A stretch of 64,000 nucleotides of DNA from Penicillium oxalicum (Eukaryota > Ascomycota > Eurotiomycetes > Eurotiales > Aspergillaceae): positions 5,270,001-5,334,000 of the forward strand of contig NC_064650.1 in assembly GCF_001723175.1 (NCBI RefSeq), given 5' to 3'. The notes beneath the pieces were generated by a model, which saw nothing but the letters and a program-made list of their open reading frames with translations, made no database searches and was not told where the DNA came from. Of this stretch, positions 24,780 through 36,751 are shown piece by piece. Numbering within the stretch: the first letter of the stretch is position 1; each line of letters starts with the position of its first letter. The translations under genes were made by a program, and so were the position numbers.

Positions 24780-26546
24780 TCAGGTTGAGTGGGGTTCGGC
24801 CTCCAGGCTGAGGTACTTCTCCTCGGCGCCACGAATGCAAGCAACATTCGCTCCCAACTTGTTGATGGTTTCGATGTATTCATCATAGGGATCCGAGTCG
24901 AAGACGATACCTCCACCAGCCTGGAGATAAGCCACTCCGTCCTTGAGCATCATCGTCCGCAGTGCAATGCAGGTGTCCATGGCACCGGGCATCTCACTTG
25001 ACCCGTCCACGCTGGCGATGTTGTACCCAAAGTAGCCCACGGCGCCGGCGTAGACGCCCCGCTTCTCGCCCTCTAGCTCGGCAATCAGTTGCATGGCGCG
25101 CACCTTGGGCGCGCCGGATACTGTGCCGGCGGGGAAGATAGAGCGGAAAGCGTCAAACCGGGTCTTGTCTGGTCGAAGAACACCCGATACCTGCGAGACT
25201 AGGTGCTGCACGTGCGAGAACTTTTCAACCACCATCAACCGGTCAACCTGGGTCGACATGGGATCGCACACGCGGTTGATGTCGTTCCGAGCCAGATCAA
25301 CCAGCATGACGTGCTCGGCCCGGTCCTTCAAGCTACTGCGGAGCTCGTTGGCCAAAGCGGCGTCTTCTTCGAGAGTCTTGCCGCGCATCACAGTACCGGC
25401 AATGGGGTGAGTAATAATCCGACCACGATCTTCCTTGACGAGGAGCTCGGGGCTGGCGCCCACCAGTTGGAAATCTTGGCAATCGATGTAGAAGAGGTAG
25501 GGAGAAGGGTTGACTGTGCGGAGGTGGCGGAAGAGGTTGAAGGGATGAAGAGATGTGGGCCGGGAAAGCCGTTGTGAAGGAACAGTCTGGAAGATATCAC
25601 CCTTCTTGATGTGCTCCTTCAATCGGTGGACGTGACCCTCATACCCTTCCCGGCCAATGTTGGATGTGTACTCCTGGTTGGGGATAATAGGTCCCTGCTG
25701 AGGCAGAGGTGTACGTTCCTGCAGCAGCGTTGCAATCGTTGACTTGATCACCTCTTGACCCTTGCGATATTCAGCCTCAACATCAGCATCCTCAGCGGGG
25801 ATCGGCACATAGGTGATGATCTTCACCACCTGGAAGAAATGGTCGAACGCGACAATGGTATCAAACAGCATGAACAGCGACTCGGGCACACCAAGTACAT
25901 CCTTCATTGGCCTCGCTGTCTTAGGCTCGAAGTATCGAACACAATCATAACCGACATAGCCAATGGCTCCACCCGTCAGCGGTGGCAGCACTAGGCCAGG
26001 CACAGATGCCACGCGAGACTTGCAGAGCTCGGCCTCAAGGATTGGGAGAGGATCTTCGGCAGGGCCGTGACCCGGTCCGGTCTTAATCACCTTTTTGGGG
26101 TCTAGTCAGAGATGAGGCGCCTGATTAGCAACGTGATCACATTTCAAACACGGCCGGAGTGTACGCCCCCGCGGGGATTCTTCCAGCGGCCACGTACCTG
26201 CGCCAACGAAGCTGTACCGTCCAATAGTCTCCGTGGTTGCTGCACTCTCATACAAAAAGGACATTCGCGAGCTAGAGCACACAAGTCAGTATTGTTTTTT
26301 TTTCCGACGCCAATTCCAGTCTCGTGTTCTTGTTGGGTCACCTCCGCGCGGGGGTGTCGGTCAGCATGTCAAGGGCTCGGGGACGCACTTCTCTGCAAGC
26401 TTGAGATAGGCCAATGTCGGTGTCAAAAGATCAGCCGGAATCGAGGCTGTGATGGGCAGCAGATTGGGAGGGAATGGGGAGTTCCTGGACTTCGAGATGA
26501 CCTCCCGCGCCGTCTCTAGCGACGGGACATTGGCGATCTGAGTCAT
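24780..26546 (-). CDS. TRP2: Anthranilate synthase component I
   Basis: Three exons, 26546-26389, 26271-26198 and 26101-24780, give 517 aa, the usual length of yeast Trp2. With the glutamine amidotransferase subunit it converts chorismate and glutamine to anthranilate, the first step of tryptophan synthesis. The N-terminal domain (about 1-165) has FLYESAATTETIGRYSFVG, corresponding to the LLES region that binds feedback-inhibiting tryptophan. The chorismate-binding domain (about 230-510) has GDIFQTVPSQRLS, PIAGTVMRGKT, DLARNDINRV, FPAGTVSGAPKVRAM and LQAGGGIVFDSDPYDEY. The catalytic set is complete. The heptamer TGAGTCA, the core of a Gcn4/CpcA site, overlaps the start codon, but it is outside the usual promoter position. 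Confidence 0.96.
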
Positions 26547-27168
26547 TGTGCAAATGGGCGTGAGATTAGCGCTGGTGTCATCCTTAAGGGGAAAAGCTGG
26601 GCATCCAAACGGACGACCTTCTCAAGACGTCCACATGACCTACCAGAGGTGCCATTTTTGGAGTTTATTGATGTGTTTCAGAGAATCGATTGAGATCGGG
26701 TGGAGCAAGCCTCGATTGTTGACAGAGCATTTGGCGGTGGGAAAATGAATGACACTAATCCGGGCATGGAACGGTCCATCCGTGTGGGGCACAAGCGTGA
26801 ATAATCGTCCGGCCGTAAAGTTGCTGATAACTCCGAGAACGTGGTGTCTTATCCTCCCAATCAAGAGAGCGCCATATGGCCCCTCAATGAAGCCACGTTC
26901 TTCAATGACTATCAAGCTGTTAAGGACCAGAGTAGAGGATCATCACTGTGGGCCCAAAGACCAAGACATCAACAGGAAGATGCCTCTCTAGCTTCGGTGG
27001 TTCCAACGAGCCTTGGCACGGAGACTTGATCGCCGTGAATCGCTTATCGATAGGCTCCAGTGAATTAGACATGCCGGTTGTTGATTTTGCGCGAAACAAG
27101 CGTACGACTCTAATTGTTGTTGCTTCTTTCCCTATCTTTGAAATCGCAGAGAGCGTCTCATTCTCCTC
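26547..27168. promoter_or_regulatory. Divergent intergenic region, TRP2 / coiled-coil gene
   Basis: 622 bp between diverging start codons. No TGACTCA element was seen apart from the one overlapping the TRP2 start. No gene is supported. Confidence 0.45.
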
Positions 27169-28248
27169 ATGCCGGACTCTATCACCGACGAAAAGTCGGT
27201 AATCAACGACGAGCAATGGCATGAACCACTCCGTGCCGACATCTCTCTACCAGACGACGATGCGCAGCGCAGCAACGCAACAATGGGAAGACGGTCATGG
27301 TCAAATCGCCTCCAAGCGCTATCGCAAATACTGGACCATGCAACCGATAGTGACGAGCCTACACCCGAATGCGACAGAATTGTACAAGCGCACCTCGACG
27401 CTCTTGAATCAATCTTTCGTAACCCACGGCGGGAGCTGACTGGGGAAAACTCAGGGCAATCGCCGCCGGTCCCTGGCAATGGCATTTGGAAAGACTCGAC
27501 TGATCAAGACGCAACGATCCAAACAACAGTCTCTATGCAGACCGGTCGTCATGATCATACCGCGACTCTGGCGCATTTGACGCATCTACTCAGCGAACTC
27601 ACCTTGCTGAACGCAGAAGTGGAGCGACGACGCAACGAAGCCCGCGAAATCCGCGAAAGATATGAAGAGAGATGCCGTGGGCTGACCCGAAATGTCGCCG
27701 AACTAGAAGAAGAAATATCGGAATTGTAAGTCCAGGAGAATGGATCTTGTTCCGAAGCGAAGAATTTCTATGGTGTTGATTGGAATTATCTGCTGCTAAC
27801 ACGGGCCCGACTAATGACAAGACATTCTGATCTCATCGAGGATGCAATCGATCTCGAGTGCCTACAGGGCACGGTGAAGGGACTGCATGAATGGACCGAC
27901 CGAGCACATGACGAGCAGGAAAGGAATCGAGCATTGAGAGTCGATCTTACATCACACCACAGCCCTCGACGGTCTTGGATGGGCCGTAAGGATAAGGGAG
28001 GTCGAAGGGACAGAGACCGAGATGCTGAGATGGACTGCGAGAAGATACTGGAAGGAATCGCTGCTTGGATGCGCGGGTGGAGGGACGTCGAGGAGGAATT
28101 TCAAATACGAGCGCGAGCTCGACGGATGAGGAGAGATCAAAGGCAGGAACATCTCATCCGAGCCGCGGAGATGTCTGTCTCACTAGGAAACGAGTCTGGT
28201 CACGCGTCCTCCCATTCGAAGAGTGCGCCCAGGTCTCGCGTTCGGTAA
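27169..28248 (+). CDS. Coiled-coil protein of unknown function
   Basis: Two exons, 27169-27725 and 27822-28248, give 327 aa. I do not recognise the family. The N-terminal 100 residues are polar, acidic and probably disordered. A strong heptad-type helix follows at about 125-195 (including LLNAEVERRRNEAREIRERYEER), runs across the intron into LIEDAIDLECLQGTVKGL, and a second charged helical region spans about 250-300 (RGWRDVEEEFQIRARARRMRR). The end is Ser/Arg-rich. The intron has a GTAAGT donor, a CTAAT branch site and phase-correct joining, which supports a real gene. The shape, two long coiled coils between disordered ends, fits a structural subunit of a cytoskeletal, kinetochore or trafficking complex, but that is a guess. 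Confidence 0.72.
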
Positions 28249-28972
28249 TTTGTTCCACGGAGGACAGCTCGTGGATCGGGGGGGGACCGTTCAGACTTGA
28301 GGTCGAAGAAATGCCCAGAGGTCTCGTGCGCAGCAACGAAAACGCTTTACCAACAGCATCAAGTCACGTTTATATCTCTTCATTCCGCGAAATCAAGGAG
28401 GATGCGACTTCGTTTCGCATCTAGCTATTCAGTGCCAGCCGATACCAGACATTATTTCCAAGTGAAAACCAGGATTCCCAAGCCCCGTGCATCGTACGCC
28501 CCGCCCCGCCAGGAGCCCAAGCCAACGCAGTGCCATCATGCATTTTCTAAAGCCGAACAATATGTCCACAGAAAGTATTTAAACGAGAAAGGGGGTTGCA
28601 AAGTTGAAGAATTCAAAAAAAGCTCAAATTCCTACCGTCGCCGCCAACTTGGCATTGGAAAGCCATCGGAAACAGGGATGATATCGTAGGTTGACCGAGA
28701 TCTTCAGGTATTTTTGGGTGTTTCACAAAGACGCGAACGCGGTCGGCACATGAATACAGAAACGGCAGGTCCGCGGCAGACCAGCGCTCATTATTGTACA
28801 TAGCATTATGCAATTCCACGATTGTTTTTTAAACGCTGGACGGTCAAAAGGCGACACGAGCAGCACCGGGCAAGTGAGGGGTATGCGTAAGCATGAGCCG
28901 TGGCCAACTTTGAGCATGCTTTCGAGAAAATTGCACAGATAAATTCGTAAGATATCGATGAGATCATCCTAG
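28249..28972. other. Convergent intergenic region
   Basis: About 720 bp between the 3' ends of the coiled-coil gene and the LisH/WD40 gene. No structure or gene was recognised. Confidence 0.55.
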
Positions 28973-31220
28973 TCACCGCTGGAAATTGATGATCGCCGTC
29001 TGCATCATGATGGTCAATAAGTGCGTTTGCGTTTTGTTTTGGAGGAAATCGACTCACCTGATCTCCAAGCCCGCATGCGAGCTTCTTCCCATCCAGATCC
29101 CACGACAAGGCACGATCTGGGTATACAGGACCATGTCCATTCTGCCCATTGGTCGTCCGGTCGGGATCCTCCTTGACCTTGGCGACAACGGGGGCTTTGC
29201 AGGTCGCAATCGGGTCCCCGCCACGTTCAACATTCCAGATCAGGACTTGATCTCTACTGACCGCGCCCAGGGCATACCCATCCGGGGAGAAACTGCCAGT
29301 GAGGGCGGGAACGGAGGCCCCCAGCCGAAGGCGGTGGATGCACTTGGATTCTTTAGAGGCCAAATCTACCTGCCACACACCAACAGTGCCGTCGGTAGAG
29401 TATGAAGCGATAGTGATGGTTTGCTTGCCTTCCAGCCTTTCCGACGCCGCCTGCGGCTTGATATCGATGGCGGTGATGGCGCCCTGGTGAGCGGTATCAA
29501 TCACGATATCGTGAGTCGGAATCCAGATGGTCGAAGACGCCGCACTTGCCGTGACGGCAACAGAAAGCGCATCATGTTTGAGGCACTTGAGGTAAGCCCA
29601 TTCCGTATCGGATTGCTGCGAAGCATGGGCTTTGAGCAGACGGATATTGTCGTCCACCTCGCATTCGTACACAAACCCCTTTCCGCATGCAAAGACACGG
29701 TTGCGACCACACCATGCCAGATCATAGACGTGATTGTCTATCATTTGTGGGGACGGGTACACGTCGGGTCTTCGACCGTCATCCCAGAGCGCCAACTCGG
29801 ATGAGCGCTCGTCCGAAGCCACAATGACCAGCTGAGGGCTTTCTTTCGCCCAGTACAAACCACTGATCACGCGGGGCATATCCGGCAAGAGATCCATCAC
29901 ATTGCCGTCCGTGTTGTAGATGGTTACGTTGCCCTTCAGGTCCCGGTATGATGCCACGACCAGTTTCGCACCCGCACTGTCCCACGCCACAGCTGATACA
30001 AATGCGCCGGAGCCCTTGAGACTCAAGAACCTGTTCCGCGCGGGTTCAGCTGTGGCCGACAATTTCCATAGACTACAAAAGGTGTCCCCAGTGGTGAGTA
30101 ACAAGGACGGGTCTTTCGGACACCAGCTCGCAGAAACCGCATGATCTTCGTCAAGCATGACGGTGTCTGGTGTCAAGTCGGCGGCTTTGGCGGGTGACAT
30201 CTGAATGCCGATGCTGTGACCGGTGGTGAGGGTGGGTTCGCGAGGCTTTTCTTCGGGTTCTGTCGCGCCCATGCTGACATCCCCGTCTCCATCCACCTCG
30301 GGTGCCTGAGGTTGCGGGGTGGCCGGTTTGCTCTCGGCTTCGTCAACCTCCATCGCTTCGTCGCCATTGGTCTCGGCTGGCTGGCTTTTTTGGGCAGGAT
30401 CGGCGGTGTGTCCGTTCGACGCCGGCTCGTTGGCCGTCTCCTCGGCGGTTTCTGGAACTGGTCCTGGTAGTGGACCGTTGGCCGCTGACGTTGGCTCATC
30501 CTGAGGTTTTAATGAGCCGACATCAAAAGGCTCAGGCCCGAAGAAGTATCGCTCGGGTGTGAATGTGATGGGATTGCCTTCCTGCAGTCGGTCAGTCGGG
30601 ATGAACACACGCGCAAGATCAGGGTACGTTTCCCCTGGATGAAACAGCAGATGGGACGTTTCAGGTGTCGGTGGGGGATAGCGACTTTGCGCAATCGTAC
30701 CTTGTCAATTGAGGACTCGAGTTCATGGTATTGGAGACCTTTCTGGACGAGCGACACCAACGCATGTGTTTTAATGTGGCGCGCAAAAGGGAGGGTTTGA
30801 GGGTCGGGGTACCAAGCGCGCTGGAGCGAGACAGCAGCGTCGCCATGACCTGCGCGCGAGCATGGTTAGAAGGTGAGTTAGGTAGAGGAAGAGGTAGCAA
30901 AGACAGGCGCGGTGCAACGCGACGCCGACCAGATGGCGGGACATCGCCGAGAAACGAGTTGGGCATGGAAATAAAATCGTTCCATCGGGAAAGCCACAGT
31001 AGAATACGAGCGCGCGCCAACCCTAGCGATTGCTACACACCTGATTCTTGAAGGTACCTGTCGGCGCACGGGGACGATATTAGCGAGCTGCCCGACTCCT
31101 TCACTGGCAGAAATTCGGACCAGGACGAGAAGGGGAAGAGGGTGGGAGGGAAAGTGGAAGAGGGACGTACCGCCATATTAGGTAGTTGACATGATGCGAC
31201 GTCAGGTCCGGTTGTGCCAT
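28973..31220 (-). CDS. hif2: LisH/WD40 corepressor protein (TBL1/Sif2/Hif2 type)
   Basis: Five exons, 31220-31171, 31057-31041, 30849-30701, 30581-29058 and 28999-28973, give 588 aa. The LisH dimerisation motif (about 7-25: HHVNYLIWRYLQESG) is split by a 17-nt microexon. It is followed by the F-box-like helical segment of TBL1 (LVSLVQKGLQYHELESSID). A Pro/Glu/Ala-rich acidic linker covers about 95-190. The WD40 propeller (about 200-588) has units such as AVSASWCPKDPSLLLTTGD, VSAVAWDSAGAKLVVAS and LTGSFSPDGYALGAVSRD. In yeasts this family scaffolds the Set3/Hos2 histone deacetylase complex. Human TBL1 serves in NCoR/SMRT. The acceptor for exon 4 was set by frame: a nearer AG would give the wrong frame. 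The final 27-nt exon restores the last blade (QTAIINFQR). Confidence 0.88.
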
Positions 31221-34088
31221 GATTACATGTGCGATCAGACCAGAGCCGCACACATGCCAGAGGTCGGGGTTGGGAGGTGAAGCGGGCTTCGGCAAGGGAA
31301 GATGAAAATCAAAAGTGGAGGCTCTAAGCGGCGGAGACCAGATGGCAGATGGAGCTTCCAGGAACCCGGACGGCGAAAAAAAAAGTCGAACCTTGACAAG
31401 TGTGGAGGGATGAGGGTGGCCAGATTACTTGGCGTAAAGAAGCCGCAATGGGAAAGGGGGCAGAATAAGGTCTTCCGAGACGCCGTACCGGCTCAAACTA
31501 GAGAGACTCGGAGAGTGGTCGGGACGGTGGTGTACGAACGGGCTTAGGTCGTGTGTGGGTAAGAGACGTGCAGAAGTGCGAAAGGACTTGGAGGGGGAAA
31601 GGGTACCGAGCGCCAAATGTGGAGGGCCTCGACGGATGCAGGTCGGGACGGTGTCAGTCAAAAATCAATTTTCCCAAGGTGCAGATCGGTGGATTTCACG
31701 GTGGCAGGAGACACGAGATCGAAGCCTGGGGTGCAGATGGGGGAAAGAGGAAGGAGGAGTGGAAAGAGGATGAAGTCACGGGGCATGAGGTTATGGAGAG
31801 GTTCCAGCCCGTTAGATGATGAACAGAAGCAGCAGGAGCGGCAGACGGGCAGGTGGCTGATACGCAACTCCAGATTCACGGTGGTTCCGTAAAAGGAAAG
31901 GCTTCCAGTCTCCCACTCGCGAATGATATCGACTACCAGACAGCCGAGGTGGAGGGAGGGTCCCAATGCGTAAAAGGTACAAAAGCCGGAGACTCGGGGG
32001 GGGGGAGAGATGGAGATTCGAGAGATTGAGAGGGAAAGGGCGAGGTGGTGGGCGTGAAAGAGAGAGAGAGACAGACAGAGTGGGAAAAAGAGAGAGAGAG
32101 AGAAAGAGGAGGGGGAAAAGAGAGTGGGAATGTCCAGACAATCGGATGGTCACGTCGTCAGTCGGCCGTTGGCCGTTGGCTGGTTGGCAACGATTTAGGC
32201 CGAACCAAAGACCCCGGCGCAACGAGGAGAGGTCAAAAGTGAAAAGTGCAGGTGAAGCTACCGAGTGGGTTTCCTCACCGTGGATAGAGTGGTGGAGTGG
32301 TAGATTCGGAGATCGAAGAATGGAAGATGGAGAAACGCCCAGGGAGCCAGATCGGCCTGGGAGGAATGACGGTTGGACTGGAAGTGGCCCCCTTGTCTTG
32401 GACTGGACCAACATTCACTGTCGCTGTACGAGCGCAGTCAAACCGAGACGACAAAATGATAGACTCGGTGGGCTGTAGCTCCTTGGGACACAGAGAGTGA
32501 TGGGATATGTATGATTTGATGGTAATTTACACTCAATCGTAAATTTGAGGAGAACTTTTAGAACTTTTACAGAGATTTGGCATCGAAACTGGTCTCGTTG
32601 GTACGAGACCACGCGTGTCCTGCAAACACGCCAACATGAAGAACACGATGTGACATGGGGCCTCGAGGTGAAGCGCAGTACCAGCCACGACTGGCCGCCG
32701 AGGCTCAAAAGTGGACTCGGACTTAATCTTGAAAGGCGCGGAATCCTGCGGTGGCGCCCTCCCCGGCGGATCTCGAACGACTAAGAGTCACGGTACCTTG
32801 CCGCCGTCCTGCCAGAGCTACCTACGAGTCGGGGAATCGGACTGAGAGCACGATCGGCCAGGGAAAAAAAGAGATGGAAGGAGAGCGACCAGGGAGGATC
32901 TGAATACGTGCTGTGGTTTCGAACACTCTCTCACCCCCTGAGTCAGGAATGGCAAAGCAAGTGGGAGGGTCACCGCGAAGGTTGAGTCGCTCGAACGTGA
33001 GCGGCTGGCTCTTCACCTTTTCGACTCTCGTGCAGCGGGTGGGTTCCCAGTCCAACCTTACCTGAGCATCAGCTCCCGTGACCGGCTAACCTGTTTGGGT
33101 GCCAAGGGCCAGGGTGGATCAGCAATGGAATCGCCATGCTTGAACTTTCTTGGTGGCAGGGAACGACAAAGCTCCAATGGCCCTAATTGCATGATCTCCT
33201 TTTGTTCTGGGTCCGCTCTCTCACGCAGTCTCTCTCACTACTCGGTTCATCTGTGCAGACAACGCTTTAGAGAAGGCTTCCAGTCCCGACGAATAGCAGT
33301 ATAGTTCGATCCTTTCTGGTCTCCCCAGTTTCTCCACTCTCTCCGGAGATACATAGTTGCCCAGTCGCCGGTCACGTAGACGGTGGTATTTGTGGTAGGA
33401 TTAATGACAGACATCAAAGATACACCTAGGAACTCTACAAATCTGGTCGGCACAGCAATGAGCACTACTTCAGACACCAAGGATAATGAGCTTTCGAGCC
33501 AGATGGACTATGCCTGAACCCAACCTACATTTGTTTGAGACGTAGTCAGGAGCGCAAAATGAGGATCGTCATCGATAGACTTCGAGGGAGAAGAGAAAGG
33601 GCTGGAAAGCAGCATTCCAAAAAGGTCTGTTTCGAATGCGATCAATTGCAGAGAGACTGCTTTGCTTTACACCCATCGTGACTCGCTGCTCAGCTCGGGT
33701 GATCCTCTGGACGTTCGAACAAGATTGTCCCTGTCTGCATGTTTCCAGACCACTGACGGATAAATCTACGATGCAAAAAGGAGAAGGAATTTTTCCGTGA
33801 TGGTCAAGCTCTCTTTGTTTCTTTGAGATCCTTCCTCTCTAGTTTTTATATTGTCAAGAGCCAGTAGAGCCCAGTGTTAGGATGACATGGGTGAGTGGTG
33901 ATACATCAGGTGGCACTACAGTACAACGGTTTGTACTCGGCTCCTCATTCTTGTGGTTAGCGGCCTCCGCCATGCGGTCGGGAACCTCAACCGCCACCCC
34001 TTCCGCACCTGGAGTCGTCAAACCCTTGCGAACTCTCTAGGCTTCCAGGTCGATCAGCCCTGCGGTCTCGTCTCCGCGGCGAGACGAC
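31221..34088. other. Long divergent intergenic region, hif2 / TMEM115-like
   Basis: 2.87 kb. The first 1.3 kb is strongly purine-rich on the plus strand, so pyrimidine-rich on the hif2 coding strand, with GA repeats at about 32055-32115. Frames there encode only low-complexity Arg/Glu or Leu/Ser/Pro peptides. The second half is ordinary. A 77-codon reverse frame at 33247-33480 has no further support. No gene is called. Confidence 0.5.
32055..32118. repeat. (GA)n-rich purine tract
   Basis: Short runs of GA, GAGAGA and AGACAGAC form an almost pure purine strand about 850 bp upstream of the hif2 start. Read from hif2 it is a CT tract, common in filamentous fungal promoters. Confidence 0.7.
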
Positions 34089-35294
34089 ATGCCTATGCGA
34101 CTCAATATTCCTTCGGCCACCCGTGCCGTCCTCATCAGTCTGTTGACTCTGTCCCTCCTCTACAATATCGCCAGATGGCGCCAACTCGACACGTCTGCCG
34201 GCAGCGTTCAAACCAGTCCCATCGTTCCCTATCTCACCTTGGTCCCCTCGCTATTCTACCACTACCCTTGGACACTTCTCACAGCGACCTTTGTCGAGCA
34301 AAACATCTTTACCGTCCTTCTCAATGCGGCCACCATCTTCTATGGTGGTAAATATCTTGAGCGTGCATGGGGCTCGCGCGAGTTCAGCAAATTTATTGTG
34401 GCAGTCGCTTTGATTCCAAATGTGGTGATCGTCCCATTCTATCTGATCTGGGCGGGCATTACGGGCTCTTCGACTAGAGGGTATGTTTTTTTTGGTTCCC
34501 CCTTGGAGCATCTCATCACCTGCGTTGGGACCGAGCGCTGACACCGGACGTTGCCTGGCTTCTATAGTCTTACCCAAATCTGCGGTGGTGTCTCCATCCA
34601 GGGTTCCTTCCTCGTCGCCTTCAAGCAGCTCGTTCCGGAACATACGGTCACTGTCTTCAAGGGCTTGATCAAAATGCGCGTCAAGCACTTCCCCGCCTTG
34701 TTTCTTCTCCTCAACACCCTCAGTGGATTTGTAATTGGCACCGACACTGCCGCCGTCTTGGCCTGGTTCGGCCTTCTCACCAGCTGGACTTATTTGCGGT
34801 TTTATAAGCGGCAACCTGATCTCACCGGGACTGCCACCAACGGTCAGGGTATCAAGGGCGACGCCAGTGAAACTTTTGCTTTTGCCTGTTTGTTTCCCGA
34901 TGTGATGCAGCCACCGATCGCATTTGTGGCCGACCAGCTGTATACTTTGCTCGTGAAGTTCAAGATCCTGACTCCCTTCTCGGAGGCTGAGATTGCCTCG
35001 GGTAACCAACAGGTACTCGCCCGTGGTGAAGCGGGTCTCCCCACGCTCCTGAGCAACCAGCGAGCAATCGGGAGAGGTTCGGGCAAGCGGGAGGAGGCCG
35101 AAAGAAGGCGTGCGTTGGCATTGAAGGCCTTGGACCAGCGACTTCAGGCAGCGGCTGGTGGTCGAGCTCAAGCTCAAGCGGGATCTTCGTCGCAGGGTGA
35201 ACATGCTTCTCACCGGGCAAATACGCCAACGCCGTCGGCGCCAAGTGGGCAGAATGTGCTCGGAGGTACCAGCTATAATCCCGACCATATATAA
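34089..35294 (+). CDS. TMEM115-like Golgi membrane protein (DUF1751)
   Basis: Two exons, 34089-34480 and 34568-35294, give 372 aa. The family is rhomboid-like in fold but lacks protease residues. Human TMEM115 sits in the Golgi and affects retrograde transport, and yeast YOL107W is the counterpart. Hydrophobic segments are visible at about 10-28, 43-65, 68-85, 98-118, 133-150 and 175-200. Family landmarks are TLVPSLFYHYPWTLLTATFVE, GGKYLERAWGSREF, the segment around QICGGVSIQGSFLVAFKQL, and LTSWTYLRFYKRQPD followed by GDASETFAFACLFPD. The tail from about 260 is Ala/Gln-rich and probably disordered. An upstream in-frame start was not found. The ATG used is followed two codons later by another ATG. 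Confidence 0.88.
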
Positions 35295-35886
35295 GATCGA
35301 CATGAGATCAGGATAACTTCATGGTCTTGGCTTGGCCCGGAGAACTTTTATCATTCCGCTCGCTGACCAACGGGCATTTTCATCCTTATAATGTACACAT
35401 TTCATAGATATTGGATTTTTTTTTCTAATTCACTCATGTGCCCACCTTGATCGAGTCCTGGGCCTTGGTGGCCTTTTATGTTCCCTTGCTAGACATGGAC
35501 TGTATCGGCTCGTTCCAATCCCCACGCTTGCGGCGGAAGACCTGGACGGGTATGTGGAAGCTCAACGCTTTCATTGGTCAAGATCCTGTCCAGATGATTT
35601 GATGATCTGCTCAATTCCATGAAACGACGTACGCGACTGATGCAGGAACAGACTGGCGATCCTTCTGATATTGATTTGACGATGCCCAAAAAATACATCA
35701 ACAAGATGGAGACATGAAAGGGGAGACAAAGATGCAAGTTGACTATACTACAAGTGATCCCACAGCCCACTGCAGAGGATCAAGTGGACGCTGGGAGATG
35801 AAAATGATGTGGGAAGCGAATTCCAGAATTGGTCCACCCGCTCGAATGAGAAAAATTCTCCAAGGAACAAAACCACAAGACACATC
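35295..35886. other. Convergent intergenic region
   Basis: About 590 bp between the 3' ends of the TMEM115-like gene and MRP49. No gene or clear signal is visible. Confidence 0.55.
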
Positions 35887-36751
35887 TTACAGCTCCTTCA
35901 TCTTCTCGATCTCACCGCGGGCCTCAGCCAACATCCGCTCTTGGTCCTTCTTGGCCTGGCGAATGCCTTGTATACGCTCACGATCCTTGCCGGCCTTCGC
36001 CGTGATTGCATCCAACCGTTTCCGCTCTGCCTCATCCTCCGCAGAAGCAGGGACCTCTTCTGCCCCAGTCGCCGCCTGTACCCGAGTCCAGATCTCCTTA
36101 TAGGTGAGGTCCTTCAAATCCACGACGGCAGTCTTCTCGCTGCTCTCGGGAGCTGGAGCATGCATGTCTGTGATTTTCTTGGAGCCAACAATCGCTGGCG
36201 CAGTGCTGCTCAATCGCTCGGCAAAGTAAATCGTCAAGGACGGTGTCAAGCTCTGGTCTTCTGTTTGTTGCACCGTCATTCGAACAGCTGGGTTGTGGTA
36301 CTTGAGACGAGGAAGACAATTGCGCCAGAAGTGACGGGCACCCTGGTGACCATTGTAGATCTTTCGGGCGTATGTGAGGTGTAGGCGAGTGACAGGAGGA
36401 AACTCTTTCGTGGCGGAGGTAGGATTGGGGAAAATAGCGGCACCGACACCAGTTCGGATATCGAGGATCTAAGGGGCACAGTTAGTTTGACTGCCTTGTG
36501 TTCATCACTTGTCTGAAGTCGCAGAGGGGATAGGTCGTGAAGGGGTGGCTGTCGGTGTTTGAATGTGCATGAAGGAGCAAAGTTTGGCATTGAATATGGG
36601 AAATTTTACCCTCTGGACGCGATAACATTCTTGGTCAGCTCATATTCCAATCCTTCGCAAATCCAAAAGAATTGCTTCATATCCACCCGGTAGGTCCATA
36701 TCGACGACTTACAGTCTTCAGCTTGCGCATGCGCTTAAACAAGTTAACCAT
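35887..36751 (-). CDS. MRP49: Mitochondrial large-subunit ribosomal protein mL61 (Mrp49)
   Basis: Two exons, 36751-36713 and 36468-35887, give 206 aa. Exon 1 is only 39 nt and encodes the basic start MVNLFKRMRKLKT. The L51/S25/CI-B8 thioredoxin-like domain follows (ILDIRTGVGAAIFPNPT, then GARHFWRNCLPRLKYHNPAV), the signature of fungal Mrp49. A long charged C-terminal helix (about 150-206, with ERIQGIRQAKKDQERMLAE) extends it well beyond the 137 residues of the yeast protein. The 244-bp intron is longer than most here. The gene is head to head with the leucyl-tRNA synthetase gene, so a mitochondrial translation protein and a cytosolic synthetase share a 555-bp promoter region. Confidence 0.88.

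Noticed and set aside
30635..30700. Shorter version of the third hif2 intron ending at CCAG
   Set aside because: Its 66-nt length keeps the wrong frame and loses the conserved continuation. The acceptor at 30582 restores it.
31812..32414. 200-codon reverse frame rich in Leu, Ser and Pro
   Set aside because: It is a translation of the pyrimidine tract and GA repeats, with no domain and no orthologue-like segments.
33247..33480. 77-codon reverse frame with protein-like composition
   Set aside because: It is short, isolated and has no splice partners. A relic cannot be shown without a search.
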